DNA from: Arbacia lixula | Taxonomy: Eukaryota; Echinodermata; Echinoidea; Arbacioida; Arbaciidae | DNA length: 64,000 bases | Direction: 5' to 3' | Assembly (NCBI GenBank): GCA_963669155.1 | Contig: OZ022586.1 | Span: 3,338,732 to 3,402,731, forward strand | Part shown: positions 53,481 to 63,580 of the stretch, piece by piece | Position numbering within the stretch: position 1 is the first letter of the stretch | Layout: each line of letters begins with the position of its first letter | The notes under the pieces: generated by a model | Told to the model about the DNA's origin: nothing | Seen by the model: the letters and a program-made list of their open reading frames with translations, nothing else | Databases searched by the model: none | Position numbers and translations under genes: made by a program

Positions 53481-55581
53481 ACAGTACGTGATCAGGTACC
53501 GTGCCGCCCGTGCCGCCCTGGGAATGGAGCTCATGGTAAGAGCCATCTCCTCGCAGAAGATTATCATTAACTCTTATTTTACAATTGTCCATTTCATTAC
53601 GAATGCATTTAATTTGTAACAACCGTCTTTCTCACCCCAAAAAGATGTTCACATCAATGATTATGTCCTTACTCTATGACATTGATGTCCTACTGTATGT
53701 GCGTTATAAACCGTGACATGCTAAAATGACCGTTATCTTCGTATCTGGATTGGTGTAGAATATCAATCTCAGTTTCTATTTCCGCTCAGTGTCTTATGAC
53801 GCATTTACATGCATATTCTGTGCGTGTAATCCGAGTAATTAAAACATTATGATGACGAACACGGCCGCTCATCAACGTGGATATATCCTAAAACCCATCT
53901 TAGAAGTTGTGTAACTTTCAGAACTTTAGCGGAGTTCCCTTCGTAATTTGTTCCTCTTCTGAACAGTGTACCATCCCTGTATTGGGAAATAAGTCAGCTT
54001 CTGATTTTAGTCATGTTATATCCGCATGTGACCCGCCTCCTTATCAGATTAAAGATGATGATTATTTCATGAATCATATTGCGAATTAAGTATGCATAAG
54101 GTTCAATTCCCATGCACCACGGTTATATATAACTATGTTACATGAGGTACCCGTCTTATAAAAAGTTGATTCGAATCGATCGTAAGTCCAATCCCCTTTA
54201 TAAGATGTACAACCACAATTGCAATTCTTAATAAGCCGGGGTCAATAAGTATACGTAGGCCATGCATTGTGGGGAGAAACGTTTTTTTTAAGTTAAACAC
54301 GCAATCTCGGCTAATGGATTTCCTGCCACATTGTTCTGTGTAGACTGCTCCGGCACTTGTAACTTATTAAACATTCTTTGATAATTAGATAATATTAACT
54401 TCATTAACAGAATGAGCAGACATAGAGTCAATATTTGTCGATAACCATCTTATCTCCGGCACTACACGTACGTGGTGTGTAAAGCTAGATAATGATTTCG
54501 TCATGTTAGGGACGGCAATAGCACAAATAAGAAGAGCGTGAAATTACTTCCTCATTCAAAAATAATAGTTAGAATGCCATCCATAAATGTACATTTATTC
54601 ATGTTCAATGTGGTTTCCCTTTTCTAACTTAGTATAATCATTAATTAGTATTGAGGATCTAGTTTTAATTTCCCTTCCATATTACTGTTGGAATGTATGG
54701 GCCAAATTAAAGCAGGATTTGTATTTTCCAAACCCTTTCAGTTCTAGGCGAATAAAACATATTTTAAACAATCTATAAACAATCGCCGATCAAATTCAAA
54801 CCTATAATTATTCTCTAGTCTGTTAGTCTGTTCCAATAATTTTAAAGTTTTTTTAGTTATCTGTTATGTAAATCATATATGATTTATTAAATGGTCTATT
54901 TAAAATTATTGCATTTTATTTGTAAACTGAATGTTTTAGGTCTCCGGGCTTTCTTTCTCAGTATGCTTTTTTTTTTTTTATCAATAAACCAAAATTGAAT
55001 TGAGTTGCTGAAGGCAAGTACCATGTACATGATGTATGTGGGTTTGAACCTGGGACCTCGAGATCTTCAGACACACTTTACACCCACAACCACGACACCT
55101 CCTTAGATAAATTTCATCTTCTCCTGTCAGGGCTGCGTCGCGGAGTGGGCCGACTTCGACGCGGAGGCTGATGCCGTAGCGCTGCAGGACGCCATCCGCG
55201 GTGTAGGTGAGACAGTCAAAAGTCTGGCCAAAATATAAATCTTTAACCATTTTATAAGTATACACCAAACGCCCGTACTTTTTTTTCCATTTGTGTTATG
55301 AATGAGTTAGAATAATGTGGTCAAAGTGACGATTCAACAAAATAGATGTTGATACCAAGACTACCCATATTTGTGTTACAGGCCTACGTGAACATTTAAA
55401 GGAAAGTCCTAACGACTTTATTTTAATAGCATGCAACTGAGGCTCTCAGCCAATGGGAATAATTAGGTGCAACTTCATCATGTTCATAGCAGGGACATAT
55501 CGGCTCAACATTGCACTTCCTTTGAGAAGTACGATCACTCTTTATACTTATACCTCATTTTTATCTCTCTCTCTCTCTGTC

Positions 55582-55650
<69 letters not shown>

Positions 55651-55842
55651 TCTTACTTAATATTCCGCCTTTCTTTCTCACACACTCTCTCTCTCGGTCT
55701 CTCTCTCTCCCCCTCTCTCTGTGTATGTCTGTCTCCTCGTCTCTACATCTCTCTCGCCCCTCCCCCGCCCCCTCTCTCTAATCTCTCCTTCTCTCTCTTC
55801 CTCCCCCCCCCCTCCTCTCTCTCTCTCTATCCGTCCTCTTCT

Positions 55843-55876
<34 letters not shown>

Positions 55877-55957
55877 TTATCTCCTTCTCTCTCTCTCTCC
55901 GTCTCTTCATCTTTCTCTTTCTCTCTCTCTCTCTCTCTACGTCTCTTCACCCCCCTT

Positions 55958-56022
<65 letters not shown>

Positions 56023-57170
56023 CAAAGCTCACTCGAAGCACCGGTGTTAATCTGACTCTGTTTTGCCCTCCCCAGGTAACTGACGAGGACGTCCTTATCG
56101 ACATCTGGCCCAACCCGAACCAAACGAGCAGCGCATGTTGATCTGCCTGAAATACAAGGCGTGCTTCGGAAGGGTAAGTCTCTTAGGCCCCGTTTTAAGA
56201 GAGTTGCGATTGATCCGAATGTATCGAAGGTCAAATCCCTATCTCTAATATACAAAGGTACGATTGATATCAATCTCAAGTCAAGTTGCGATCAATTGCA
56301 CTTTCACTGCCAGAAAAAATGGCGCTCTATGGCTGATGGAGATTACTTGTGAGTAGGACAATATGCCTGTGGCATGCAAAGAGTAAAAAAAAAAAATACA
56401 AGGCCCACTTTTCGCACACATCATGTTATCATGTGGAAGTGGTGTGGTGTGGTATTGGTGATCCTTCCAATGACTCTGAATTGAGATGGTAAGGGTTCAC
56501 ACGAGATTTTATTTACTAAACATGAACAAAGATTTAAATGGTGGTCGAATTCATTCTTGTAAAAAAGGATTGCAATAAAAAAAAAAACAACGTTAAGTGG
56601 ATTAGGTGATTATTTCATCTACGTGTTGTATACTTCACCATCATTACCATCATTATCGTTTTCATAATATTTGTTTCGTTGTCTCCTTCTTGTTCTCTAT
56701 CGACGTTATGTTCGCATTCTCTTTCTATTCCTCATCTTCTTTTTCCCTAATTATTGTTTTACTTGTTGTTAATGTTGTTTTCCCTTCTTCATCAACATCA
56801 NNNNNNNNNNNNNNNNNNNNNNNNNNNNNNNNNNNNNNNNNNNNNNNNNNNNNNNNNNNNNNNNNNNNNNNNNNNNNNNNNNNNNNNNNNNNNNNNNNNN
56901 NNNNNNNNNNNNNNNNNNNNNNNNNNNNNNNNNNNNNNNNNNNNNNNNNNNNNNNNNNNNNNNNNNNNNNNNNNNNNNNNNNNNNNNNNNNNNNNNNNNN
57001 AGGAGGAGGAGGAAGAGGAGGGTGGGAGGGAGAGGGGATGGACGGGAAGAAGGAGGAGAAAAAGGAGGAAGGGGAGGAAGAGAAGGAGGAGAAGAAGAAA
57101 AAGAACAAAGAGGACATGAAGGAGGAGGACAGTGATAAGGGTTATAATACCTATGATGATGACGATGACT

Positions 57171-57237
<67 letters not shown>

Positions 57238-59222
57238 GTCTCTTTTTGCTTTTAAACTCTATCATGAAAATAATGTATTACAAAGTTGAATATCGTTTGT
57301 TTATACCATCAAGCTGCGGCTCATCATGAATATCCTGTAATTTTCATTTTATTTATTGTTGCTCTATTAATATTCTCGAATATCCCACACTATGTATTAA
57401 CTCACATAATATCGACACATTCAGCATTGTATTTTCATTTCATGTTTTGACAAAAAAGCAGAAAATAATGAAATGAAATCAAATCTTGTGTTACCATGGT
57501 TACCATAGGGACTGGGAACGGATGAGGACACCATTATCGAGATCATGTGCACGAGAGTCAACGAGGTGAGATTACACTTTCAACTGACGCCGACCACAGT
57601 TTAAAATTGAAAATTCTTGTTCATCGCGAATTCGAAGCAAAGTTGTCGCTGTATTTATTTCGTGTCATCACGATAATATCAGTTTAGTACTTAGCCATGC
57701 TGCATATAAGGAAAATTGTCCCATAATTCATTGCGCAGCACGTGTTTGCGTTCATAAACACTTGTTCATACGTTAATATATGATACGCCAGACCGGAAAT
57801 GATTTCGATTTCAGGCATGCAATGCGCGGTGCACAGTGGGGCGGCTTTTCCTACTAAACGGTATGGATAATTATCTACCAGTTGTTCATGTTCGTTCTTT
57901 AATAGTGAACTGCTCATTGGTATTTATCAGGAATACGTATGCTCCTTTTTTTACTGGTAAATTTTACGGTCATGTCATAAAGTTGAATGTCACTTTTCAT
58001 TGACCATGAGTAAGAAGGAGTTTAATAATATGTCGGTATTTGTCACAGAATTTCATAATCCAAATCTTATTATTTGACAATTTGTCAAGAACTCTATCAC
58101 TAATGTAATTGTCGTGGTCGTCCTGATTTTCATTGTTGCTTCTCTCATCCCGCTGTCCTTTCTGTAGGAGATCCAGTGCATCAAGCTGGCCTACAACGTT
58201 CGTAAGTTACCGTGTCATATTATTTTTTAAAGAGAAAGTTCACCCTGAAGTTGAGTTGGTTTTGATCAAATCTGAAACATTATACAGATATATAATTGAA
58301 GGTTTGTCGAAAATTCGTCAAAGGATAACAAACTTAATATGATCTTTTAAAATGTTGATTTTGTCACGTCACGTGCGAGGTGCTCTCCCATAAATGTTGT
58401 GTGTTGTATAAATTGCTCTCTTTCTGTTGTGATGTAGGAGTATTTCATCGAGGAATGTGTGAAAGAACGTTTGTCTAGTTATGTATCATATGTACAGCTA
58501 AACTGATGCATATCCTTTTGATGAATAGACATCTCACACAAACAATACACACATCTCGAAAGTGACGTCACAAAATCAAAACTTTAAAAATCATAACTTT
58601 TTTATAATTTGAAGGATTTTTTCAAACCTTCAATAATATTATATTTCATTTTTCTGTTTTCATTAAAAACAACTAAACTCCAGTGTAGACTTTCCTTTTT
58701 AACCCCATCGTGTCTGATAATATACTGCTCTATAGAATTTGTATGCATTATTGTTAAACTAAATACACTCGTAGTACTTACATAGTTAAGCCACTCCGCA
58801 TCATACAAAATATTGAGCCAATGGATTTATAGCCTAGGTTACTAGGCTGTAAGGTGTATAACACAGACTATGATCAAGTCCCATCAGAGAGGAAGGAGTC
58901 AGAAGAGCCATGGTGTAATTAGGGCGTAGTCTGTTTTACCAGACAGAATTGTTAACAGACTGGGTTGTGTCCATGCACCTCACAGCCTAGTACCTAGACT
59001 AATGGATTTATTACATTGTATGTATAAGTAACCCCATGGAAGAAGAGCGGTATATTTAAATTACCACTGAAATGGGCTGTAATGTCCGTCGTATTCTGTA
59101 TATGAACCTTTGTATCGATCGTATTAATTACGGCAACAAAAGCAAATAGACAAACAAATGATAACTCGAAATGTGACAATGTCACATCATGCTGGAAGAT
59201 ATTCATATTAATATTTAACTCC

Positions 59223-59273
<51 letters not shown>

Positions 59274-59278
59274 CCTCT

Positions 59279-59309
<31 letters not shown>

Positions 59310-59509
59310 GCTCTCTCTCTATCCCCTACACCCTCTCTATCTCTGTCTTCCCCCCCCCTCATCCTATCTCTGTCTCTCTCTTTCTCTCTCTCTTTTCCTC
59401 TCTCTCTACCTCTACACCTCCTTCACTCTCTCTCCCTCTCTGTCAACACCCCCCATCTCTCTCTACTCCCCCCTCTCTCTATTTCCCTCCCTCTCTCTTA
59501 TTCTCTCTT

Positions 59510-59574
<65 letters not shown>

Positions 59575-61795
59575 TTCTCTCTCTCTCTCTGTCTCTGTCT
59601 CTCTCTGTCTGTATGTCTCTGTCTGTCTGTCTCTCTGCCTGTCTCTCTTTCTCTCTCATTATTATCCCATTCAGTCTTTGACAGGGATCTGGCTGAGGAT
59701 CTTGAGAGCGAGACATCAGGCAACTTCAAGTGGCTCATGCAGTGCATCTGCGCAGTATGTATTTTAGTCGTCCTTCATTCCAAGGGATAGTTCAACCTGA
59801 AGATAAGTTCGTCTCAGTTAAAGCAGAAACGGGAAAGAAAAATATTAGTGAAGGTTTGAGGAAAATACGACAAACGATAATAAAGTTATGATCTTTTAAA
59901 ATTTTGATTTTGTGACGTCACGTGCAAGGTGCTCTCCCATATGTTATGTACTTAATGATTCCATTAATCTGTGAATTTGCTGTTTGTTTGTACTGGTCCT
60001 GGTTTCATTATCGTCCATACCTTATATATGGGTGTTCATGTTGTTGTTTCTTTGTTTGTGTTTGTAGGGTGGGCGTGACGAGGGCAGCGAAGAGATTGAC
60101 GAGGAGAAGGCTGCCGCCGATGCCCAGGAGCTCTTTGATGTAAGCAACTCATCCTATTTAACCTTCTTAGTCTCTTTGATGTAAGCAACTCATCCTATTT
60201 AACCTTCTTAGTCCCATGGCTCTGTTGCATAAAACTTACAATTGATGGTAACTTTTCAACGAATGACAATTTCTATGGTAACCTTGAATTTGATTGGCTG
60301 TTGTTGAGCGATGTTACCATGGTAGATACCATTGACGGCAAAGTTACCATCAATGGCAAGTTTTATGCAACGGGGCCCATAAGGTTCATTTATTTCTCGA
60401 AGCCCTGGAACAACTTGCCACTGCGCATCCGGAAAGCATCAACATTATCTCCTTCTAAAGCTGTACTGAAGACCTACTTGTTTACTCATTAGTTTCGTTT
60501 TTTGTAAATGTAATACTATTAATGTAAGAAAGTAAGAAATATTATTTTTATTATGTTCATCAATTTTTATAAGTTATAAGCTGTGTTGGTATGATACAGG
60601 ACTGTGACTCTTTGGAACTGAGATGATTAAGTCTGGCAAGCTTGAATACAAATATGATTCGCGCGTATTGATAGTGCAATAGCTCTACAGCGAAACCTAA
60701 AGAGTTAATTTGGTAACTATTTTGATGGAATGTGGATATGGCTCAGTGATTCAATTTGATTTCATTGATTGAGATATATTTGGAGCTCGAAATCGCTCGC
60801 ATGAAGTATGATAGCAGACGTTGAATTTCTTAGAGAAGGATACTAACTTCCTTTCATGATTTTCTCTTCAGTTTAAAAGGCTCAAACTGATTTCATTGAT
60901 ATGATATGATTTTATTTGAATCAAGTGATATAATGTACTTTCATGATAATTGCTTATGTATGTTGTTTGATTAAATACGTTTTCGTCTAAGCTGAATATC
61001 GAAAAACAGCTTTTTTATCTCCACGATTGTGTATATAACCCGAGTCTTTATTTTGATGATCAATTTCTAAGAAATCATTTTTGTTGCTCCTTCTGAATTG
61101 GTGGTAGGCTGGAGAGGACAGGTGGGGAACGGATGAGAACGTCTTCAACCGTATCCTAGCAACGCGCAGCTTCCCCCAGCTTCGCGCCACTTTCCTCGCT
61201 TACAATGCCGTGAGTCGTGCTCTGTCACATTAATTCATATCATTTATTTCGTAATCATCTACATGTGAAGTGGTTTCTGCCATTTTAATCATTGTATTAA
61301 ATTGTCTAATGATGTATTACTTGATTATTCATTGAACTATATGTAATCAATTACTTTCTTTATTTTGTTCATGGATTCTGCAATTTGCTTAGTGATTTAC
61401 TTTTTATCTATTCCGTTTATTTTGCAGGCAGATCAATACATTCAAACATGTCTCAATAAACAAAGCTATAAATACAGTTCATATAAAAATAAATTACCAC
61501 AAATAGTTATTAGATGAACAAATGTATAGACGAATAAATGGTCAGATGTTGTGCAGATGTTTGTATTCTTTAGTGTTGTCATATTATGACACACATATTT
61601 CATATTATGAGACATGTGTGAATTAAGAAATCATCCGGTAAGTGAATAAGTAATAAAGGTAAAATTCCAACCAAATTTCATGTCCAGGTCGCTGGTTGCG
61701 ACATCGAGGACTCCATCCGTGATGAATGCATGGGCGATCTCCAGGACGGATACCTCGCCATTGGTAAGTGGAGGGCGACCTCCCTAACCGCCCCT

Positions 61796-61853
<58 letters not shown>

Positions 61854-63580
61854 TCTCTCTCTCTCCCTACCACTCTTCCACCTCTTAAGAACTGCATGTA
61901 CTAGACTACGTTTTGGGATGGCCTATCAATAATTCATATTATTCCACTTAGCCTAAATCAAATCTTCGGTAAATATACATTTCAGGATATCTCTTAAATT
62001 GTATTTCCTTTTATATGATATCTCTTAAATTGTATTTTCTTTTATATGATGTGGTATATACACAACTGTCTACAAAAGGCAAGCGAGTCCACTTACATTT
62101 GACTCTTTAAGCGTATAAGGACATTGTTGCAATGGTAATACATACCATTTCAATCGGTCAGGGTGGCAGGGAAGGACTTTTACTGATGGAAATTATTGAC
62201 TTTTTGGCTTTCACAGTGAGCAGGGCCAGAGAGGTGGGCCAGTACTTCGCTGAGCGCCTCTACGACTCCATGCGAGGCCTGGGCACAGACGAGGACAAAC
62301 TCATCAGGATCATCATCTCCAGATCAGAGGTGAGAATCACGCGTTGCCATGGCAATGATGTTACATGAGCCCCGCCTAAACAGTCCTTTTTAGGACTCTC
62401 CCAGAAAGAATACCAACAATCCTTTTCAGGACTACCACAACCCTTTTTAGGACTCTCCCAGAAAGAATATAAACAGTCCTTTTTCGGGACTACCCCCAAC
62501 AGTCCTTTCTACGACTACCGCATCCTAACATGAATCCAATCACCAATCCCTCACTTTCTCACAAGATGCACCGTAAAGTTCAAGTATGATAATACAACTG
62601 TTTTCAAGAGAGCACATGAAGTATTAGAACTATAACAAATTCAATATTGCGTAATGTTGATTATAAGAAAGGACACATTTACCTTTACGATAACGATATC
62701 GATTGTGATAGCGATCTGATACGTCCTCTTCTTCTCGGGTTGTCACACCTGTCCTGCCCAGTGTTGAGCACAGGATCTCCCTCTGGGGTTGACCTCCCCC
62801 AGGTCCTCATGGGTGCAGGGTCCTGGGCCGCGTTGCATAAAGCCTACCAGTAATGGTAACTCCGCCATCAATGGTAACTACCATGGTAACATCGCTCGAT
62901 AGCCAATCAAATTCAAGGTTTCCATATAAGTGGCCATTGATAGCAAAGTTACCATCAATGGTAAGTTTTATGCAACGGGGCCCTGGCATATGGGGGCGAC
63001 CGCAGGTGATCCATTGTTACTTTGGCTCACAGCCACATGTTCTTTCATCATTCTCATCATATTGCAATTTCTGCAACTGATAAAATAATTATAATTATGA
63101 TTGGATAACGATTGTGATAGAGATAGTGATAACAGTAATGACACTATTGAAATGGTGATAATGACAATGATAAATTTCACATCCAAAGGCCAGGGCCATG
63201 TTGCGTATAGGTTTTCACATCAATAGCAACTACCATAGCAATAGGTGCAATAAAGACAGCTCATTGGCTGTTGTAATGGTAGTTACCATTTATGGTACGT
63301 TATAATAGTTGAACATCTGTATGCAACATGGTCCTGCTCTTCGAGAATTTTGACAGATTCGAAAATATTGGGAGTGTCCTTAGATTTTTCAGCAAACAAG
63401 TAGTTTCAATTGGATGTTTTCATTCTCGGTGTCGTTGTCCAGATCGACCTGAAGCGCATCAGGATCGCCTTCTTCGCCAAGTACGACCAGACCGTCCACC
63501 AGTTCGTCGAGGATGACTGCTCCGGCGATTTCAAGCGCATGCTCATCGCCATTATTCATCCAGACCTCGGTGACGAATAG
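46396..63580 (+). CDS. Annexin gene 2, 12 exons visible, one exon damaged and one missing
   Basis: Calcium-dependent phospholipid-binding protein, paralogue of the minus-strand annexin at 2687-22491. Exons: 46396-46416, 53485-53535, 55131-55206, 56076-56173, 57509-57565, 58168-58201, 59675-59754, 60068-60139, 61108-61209, 61688-61763, 62217-62329, 63443-63580. Intron positions and phases match annexin 1, including the 57+34 split. Calcium loops visible are GLGTDEDT (repeat 2), RWGTDEN (repeat 3) and RGLGTDEDK (repeat 4). The repeat 1 loop lies across the damaged exon at 56076. The 114-base exon expected between 56173 and 57509 is not present and probably lies in the N gap. With both repaired lengths the protein would be about 342 aa. 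It could instead be a decaying gene, but all other exons are intact, so assembly error is more likely. Confidence 0.9.
47475..47630. repeat. Family D hairpin MITE, copy 1
   Basis: Ends CCCTGTTGCATAAAA and TTTTATGCAACAGG. Inside are AATGGCAATGTCTATGGAAA, CATTGGCTG and TTACTATTAATGGTAAG. It is a ~155-base imperfect hairpin. Confidence 0.8.
48133..48409 (+). other. Unrecognised open frame
   Basis: About 90 codons open to TAA, with a less repetitive composition than the surroundings ([56 protein letters not shown]). The first methionine is internal. There is no clear splice signal and I do not recognise a family. It could be an exon of an unknown gene, an old transposon piece or chance. Confidence 0.25.
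49190..49440. repeat. (ACT/TTC)n-rich region
   Basis: Degenerate ACT, TCT and AAT triplets, related in kind to the tract at 19218-19530. Confidence 0.7.
50451..50998 (+). repeat. 270-bp tandem duplication with CT and C tracts
   Basis: ACTACATTTTGTTGTCAGAC starts at 50451 and again at 50721. Both units then carry GTCACTACCCCTCTCCCTCT, a C run, a CT run, and CTTTTCATATTCCTTCATAA. The unique parts are nearly identical, so the event is recent. Confidence 0.9.
51295..51602. repeat. Family C MITE, interrupted by another hairpin
   Basis: Left end GAGTACCGAAGTAGATGTGT, core GGCTAGTGTCGGGCACTC, right end ATGACGTCACACTTTAGTGC. The element is split by sequence at about 51447-51552. Confidence 0.75.
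51447..51552. repeat. Small hairpin nested in family C
   Basis: Arms GTCATGAAACTTTACTAAGC and TAGTTAGTTACTA pair with TAGTAACCAACTA and GCTAGTAAGCTTTCATGA. ATGCATGCAT lies near the centre. Confidence 0.75.
53300..53478. repeat. (CT)n tract immediately before annexin 2 exon 2
   Basis: Nearly pure pyrimidine for about 180 bases, ending in TTTGACAG at the exon acceptor, so it forms an unusually long polypyrimidine tract. Confidence 0.9.
53485..53535 (+). CDS. Annexin 2 coding exon 2
   Basis: 51 bases, phase 0 in and out. Encodes [17 protein letters not shown], an N-terminal segment that annexin 1 lacks. The acceptor follows a ~180-base CT tract; donor GTAAGAG. Confidence 0.65.
55131..55206 (+). 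CDS. Annexin 2 coding exon 3
   Basis: 76 bases, the same length as annexin 1 exon 2. Encodes [20 protein letters not shown] then AIRGVG. Donor GTGAGA, phase 1 out. Confidence 0.93.
55566..56022. repeat. (CT)n-rich tract in annexin 2 intron 3
   Basis: About 450 bases of CT, GTCT and CCT repeats. The open frames of up to 200 codons on either strand are artefacts. Confidence 0.9.
56076..56173 (+). CDS. Annexin 2 coding exon 4, reading frame broken
   Basis: Clearly the 95-base repeat 1 exon: TDEDVLIDI can be read in one frame and [16 protein letters not shown] in another. It is 98 bases long. Compared with the expected text it has one extra A in GTAACTGAC, one missing C at ATCTGG, and one extra base in each of TGGCCCAA, AACCCGAA and CCAAACG. 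As spliced, GG|TAACTGA gives a stop almost at once. All changes are at short same-base runs, which fits sequencing error. Confidence 0.85.
56801..57000. other. Assembly gap (200 N)
   Basis: Exactly 200 N bases, probably a placeholder length. It is flanked by CT-rich and GGA-rich sequence, and the annexin 2 exon equivalent to 9053-9166 is expected here. Confidence 0.98.
57001..57100. repeat. (GGA)n-rich sequence bordering the gap
   Basis: Purine-rich triplets right after the N run. Low complexity probably caused the gap. Confidence 0.8.
57170..57229. repeat. (CT)n microsatellite
   Basis: About 28 CT units in the intron before the GLGTDEDT exon. Confidence 0.92.
57509..57565 (+). CDS. Annexin 2 exon of repeat 2 (57 bases)
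   Basis: Encodes [19 protein letters not shown], phase 0 in and out. Equals annexin 1 exon 5. Confidence 0.95.
58168..58201 (+). CDS. Annexin 2 micro-exon (34 bases)
   Basis: Encodes [11 protein letters not shown], phase 0 in and phase 1 out. Equals annexin 1 exon 6. Confidence 0.92.
58227..58702. repeat. TTAA-flanked foldback MITE, family A, copy 4
   Basis: TTAAAGAGAAAGTTCACCC at the left and GTAGACTTTCCTTTTTAA at the right, with GTCACGTCACGTGCGAGG and its partner inside. It lies in annexin 2, 25 bases after the 34-base exon. Confidence 0.85.
58833..59000. repeat. Family E hairpin, copy 2
   Basis: CCTAGGTTACTAGGCTGTAA and AACACAGACTA at the left pair with TAGTCTGTTTT and ACAGCCTAGTACCTAG at the right. 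Confidence 0.75.
59221..59661. repeat. (CT)n tract before the annexin 2 exon at 59675
   Basis: About 440 bases of CT-rich repeats with GTCT at the end, reaching to within 15 bases of the acceptor. Confidence 0.9.
59675..59754 (+). CDS. Annexin 2 exon, end of repeat 2
   Basis: 80 bases, phase 1 in and 0 out. Encodes [20 protein letters not shown] then MQCICA. It follows a 450-base CT-rich tract. Confidence 0.93.
59781..59950. repeat. Family A MITE, one arm only
   Basis: AAGGGATAGTTCAACCTGAA, AATATTAGTGAAGGTTTGAG and TGACGTCACGTGCAAGG. The second arm is missing. Confidence 0.75.
60068..60139 (+). CDS. Annexin 2 exon, linker 2-3
   Basis: 72 bases, phase 0. Encodes [20 protein letters not shown] then ELFD. 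Its last nine bases and the donor are part of a perfect 41-bp duplication. Confidence 0.93.
60131..60212 (+). repeat. Perfect 41-bp tandem duplication over a splice donor
   Basis: CTCTTTGATGTAAGCAACTC plus the next 21 bases at 60131-60171 are repeated exactly at 60172-60212. The unit contains the exon end CTCTTTGAT and its donor GTAAGC, so two identical donors lie 41 bases apart. Confidence 0.97.
60219..60379. repeat. Family D hairpin MITE, copy 2
   Basis: CTGTTGCATAAAACTTACAA at the left, GGCAAGTTTTATGCAACGGG at the right. Middle GAATTTGATTGGCTG and GATGTTACCATGGTAGATAC. Confidence 0.88.
60386..60492 (+). mobile_element. LINE 3' coding end fragment
   Basis: Reads [20 protein letters not shown] then VLKTYLFTH and a stop, the typical last residues of CR1/L2-like ORF2 proteins (WN.LP...R.A.SL..FK..LK..LF). 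Only the tail remains, in an annexin 2 intron right after a family D hairpin. Confidence 0.65.
61108..61209 (+). CDS. Annexin 2 exon, repeat 3
   Basis: 102 bases, phase 0. Encodes [20 protein letters not shown] then [14 protein letters not shown]. Confidence 0.95.
61688..61763 (+). CDS. Annexin 2 exon, end of repeat 3
   Basis: 76 bases, phase 0 in and 1 out. Encodes [20 protein letters not shown] then GYLAI. Confidence 0.95.
61799..61866. repeat. (CT)n microsatellite
   Basis: About 30 CT units starting 36 bases after the exon ending at 61763. Confidence 0.92.
62217..62329 (+). CDS. Annexin 2 exon, repeat 4
   Basis: 113 bases, phase 1 in and 0 out. Encodes [20 protein letters not shown] then [17 protein letters not shown]. 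Confidence 0.96.
62378..62520. repeat. Minisatellite of palindromic AGTCCTTTTTAGGACT-type units
   Basis: Five units of AGTCC...GGACT type, partly joined by CTCCCAGAAAGAATA, in the last-but-one intron of annexin 2. Each unit can form a small hairpin. Confidence 0.8.
62826..62987. repeat. Family D hairpin MITE, copy 3
   Basis: GGGCCGCGTTGCATAAAGCC at the left and AGTTTTATGCAACGGGGCCC at the right, with TACCATGGTAACATCGCTCG in the middle. Confidence 0.88.
63187..63335. repeat. Family D hairpin MITE, copy 4 (diverged)
   Basis: GGGCCATGTTGCGTATAGG at the left, GTATGCAACATGGTCC at the right, CTCATTGGCTG in the middle. It lies about 110 bases before the last annexin 2 exon. Confidence 0.7.
63443..63580 (+). 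CDS. Annexin 2 last exon
   Basis: 138 bases with TAG. Encodes [38 protein letters not shown] and HPDLGDE, six residues longer than annexin 1 at the C-terminus. The 3' UTR follows; no clear AATAAA was seen before the window ends. Confidence 0.95.
   Translation: MDLKRIRIAFFAKYDQTVHQFVEDDCSGDFKRMLIAIIHPDLGDE

Larger units (their letters stand above)
46417..53484. other. First intron of annexin 2
   Basis: About 7 kb with repeats listed separately, an unrecognised open frame at 48133-48409, ACT-rich stretches at 49190-49440, and a G-rich run at 48786-48809. No other exon was recognised. Confidence 0.5.

Noticed and set aside
55453-56055. 200-codon open frame, the second longest single-copy frame in the annexin 2 region
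   Set aside because: Ser/Leu repeats from CT-rich DNA inside an annexin 2 intron.
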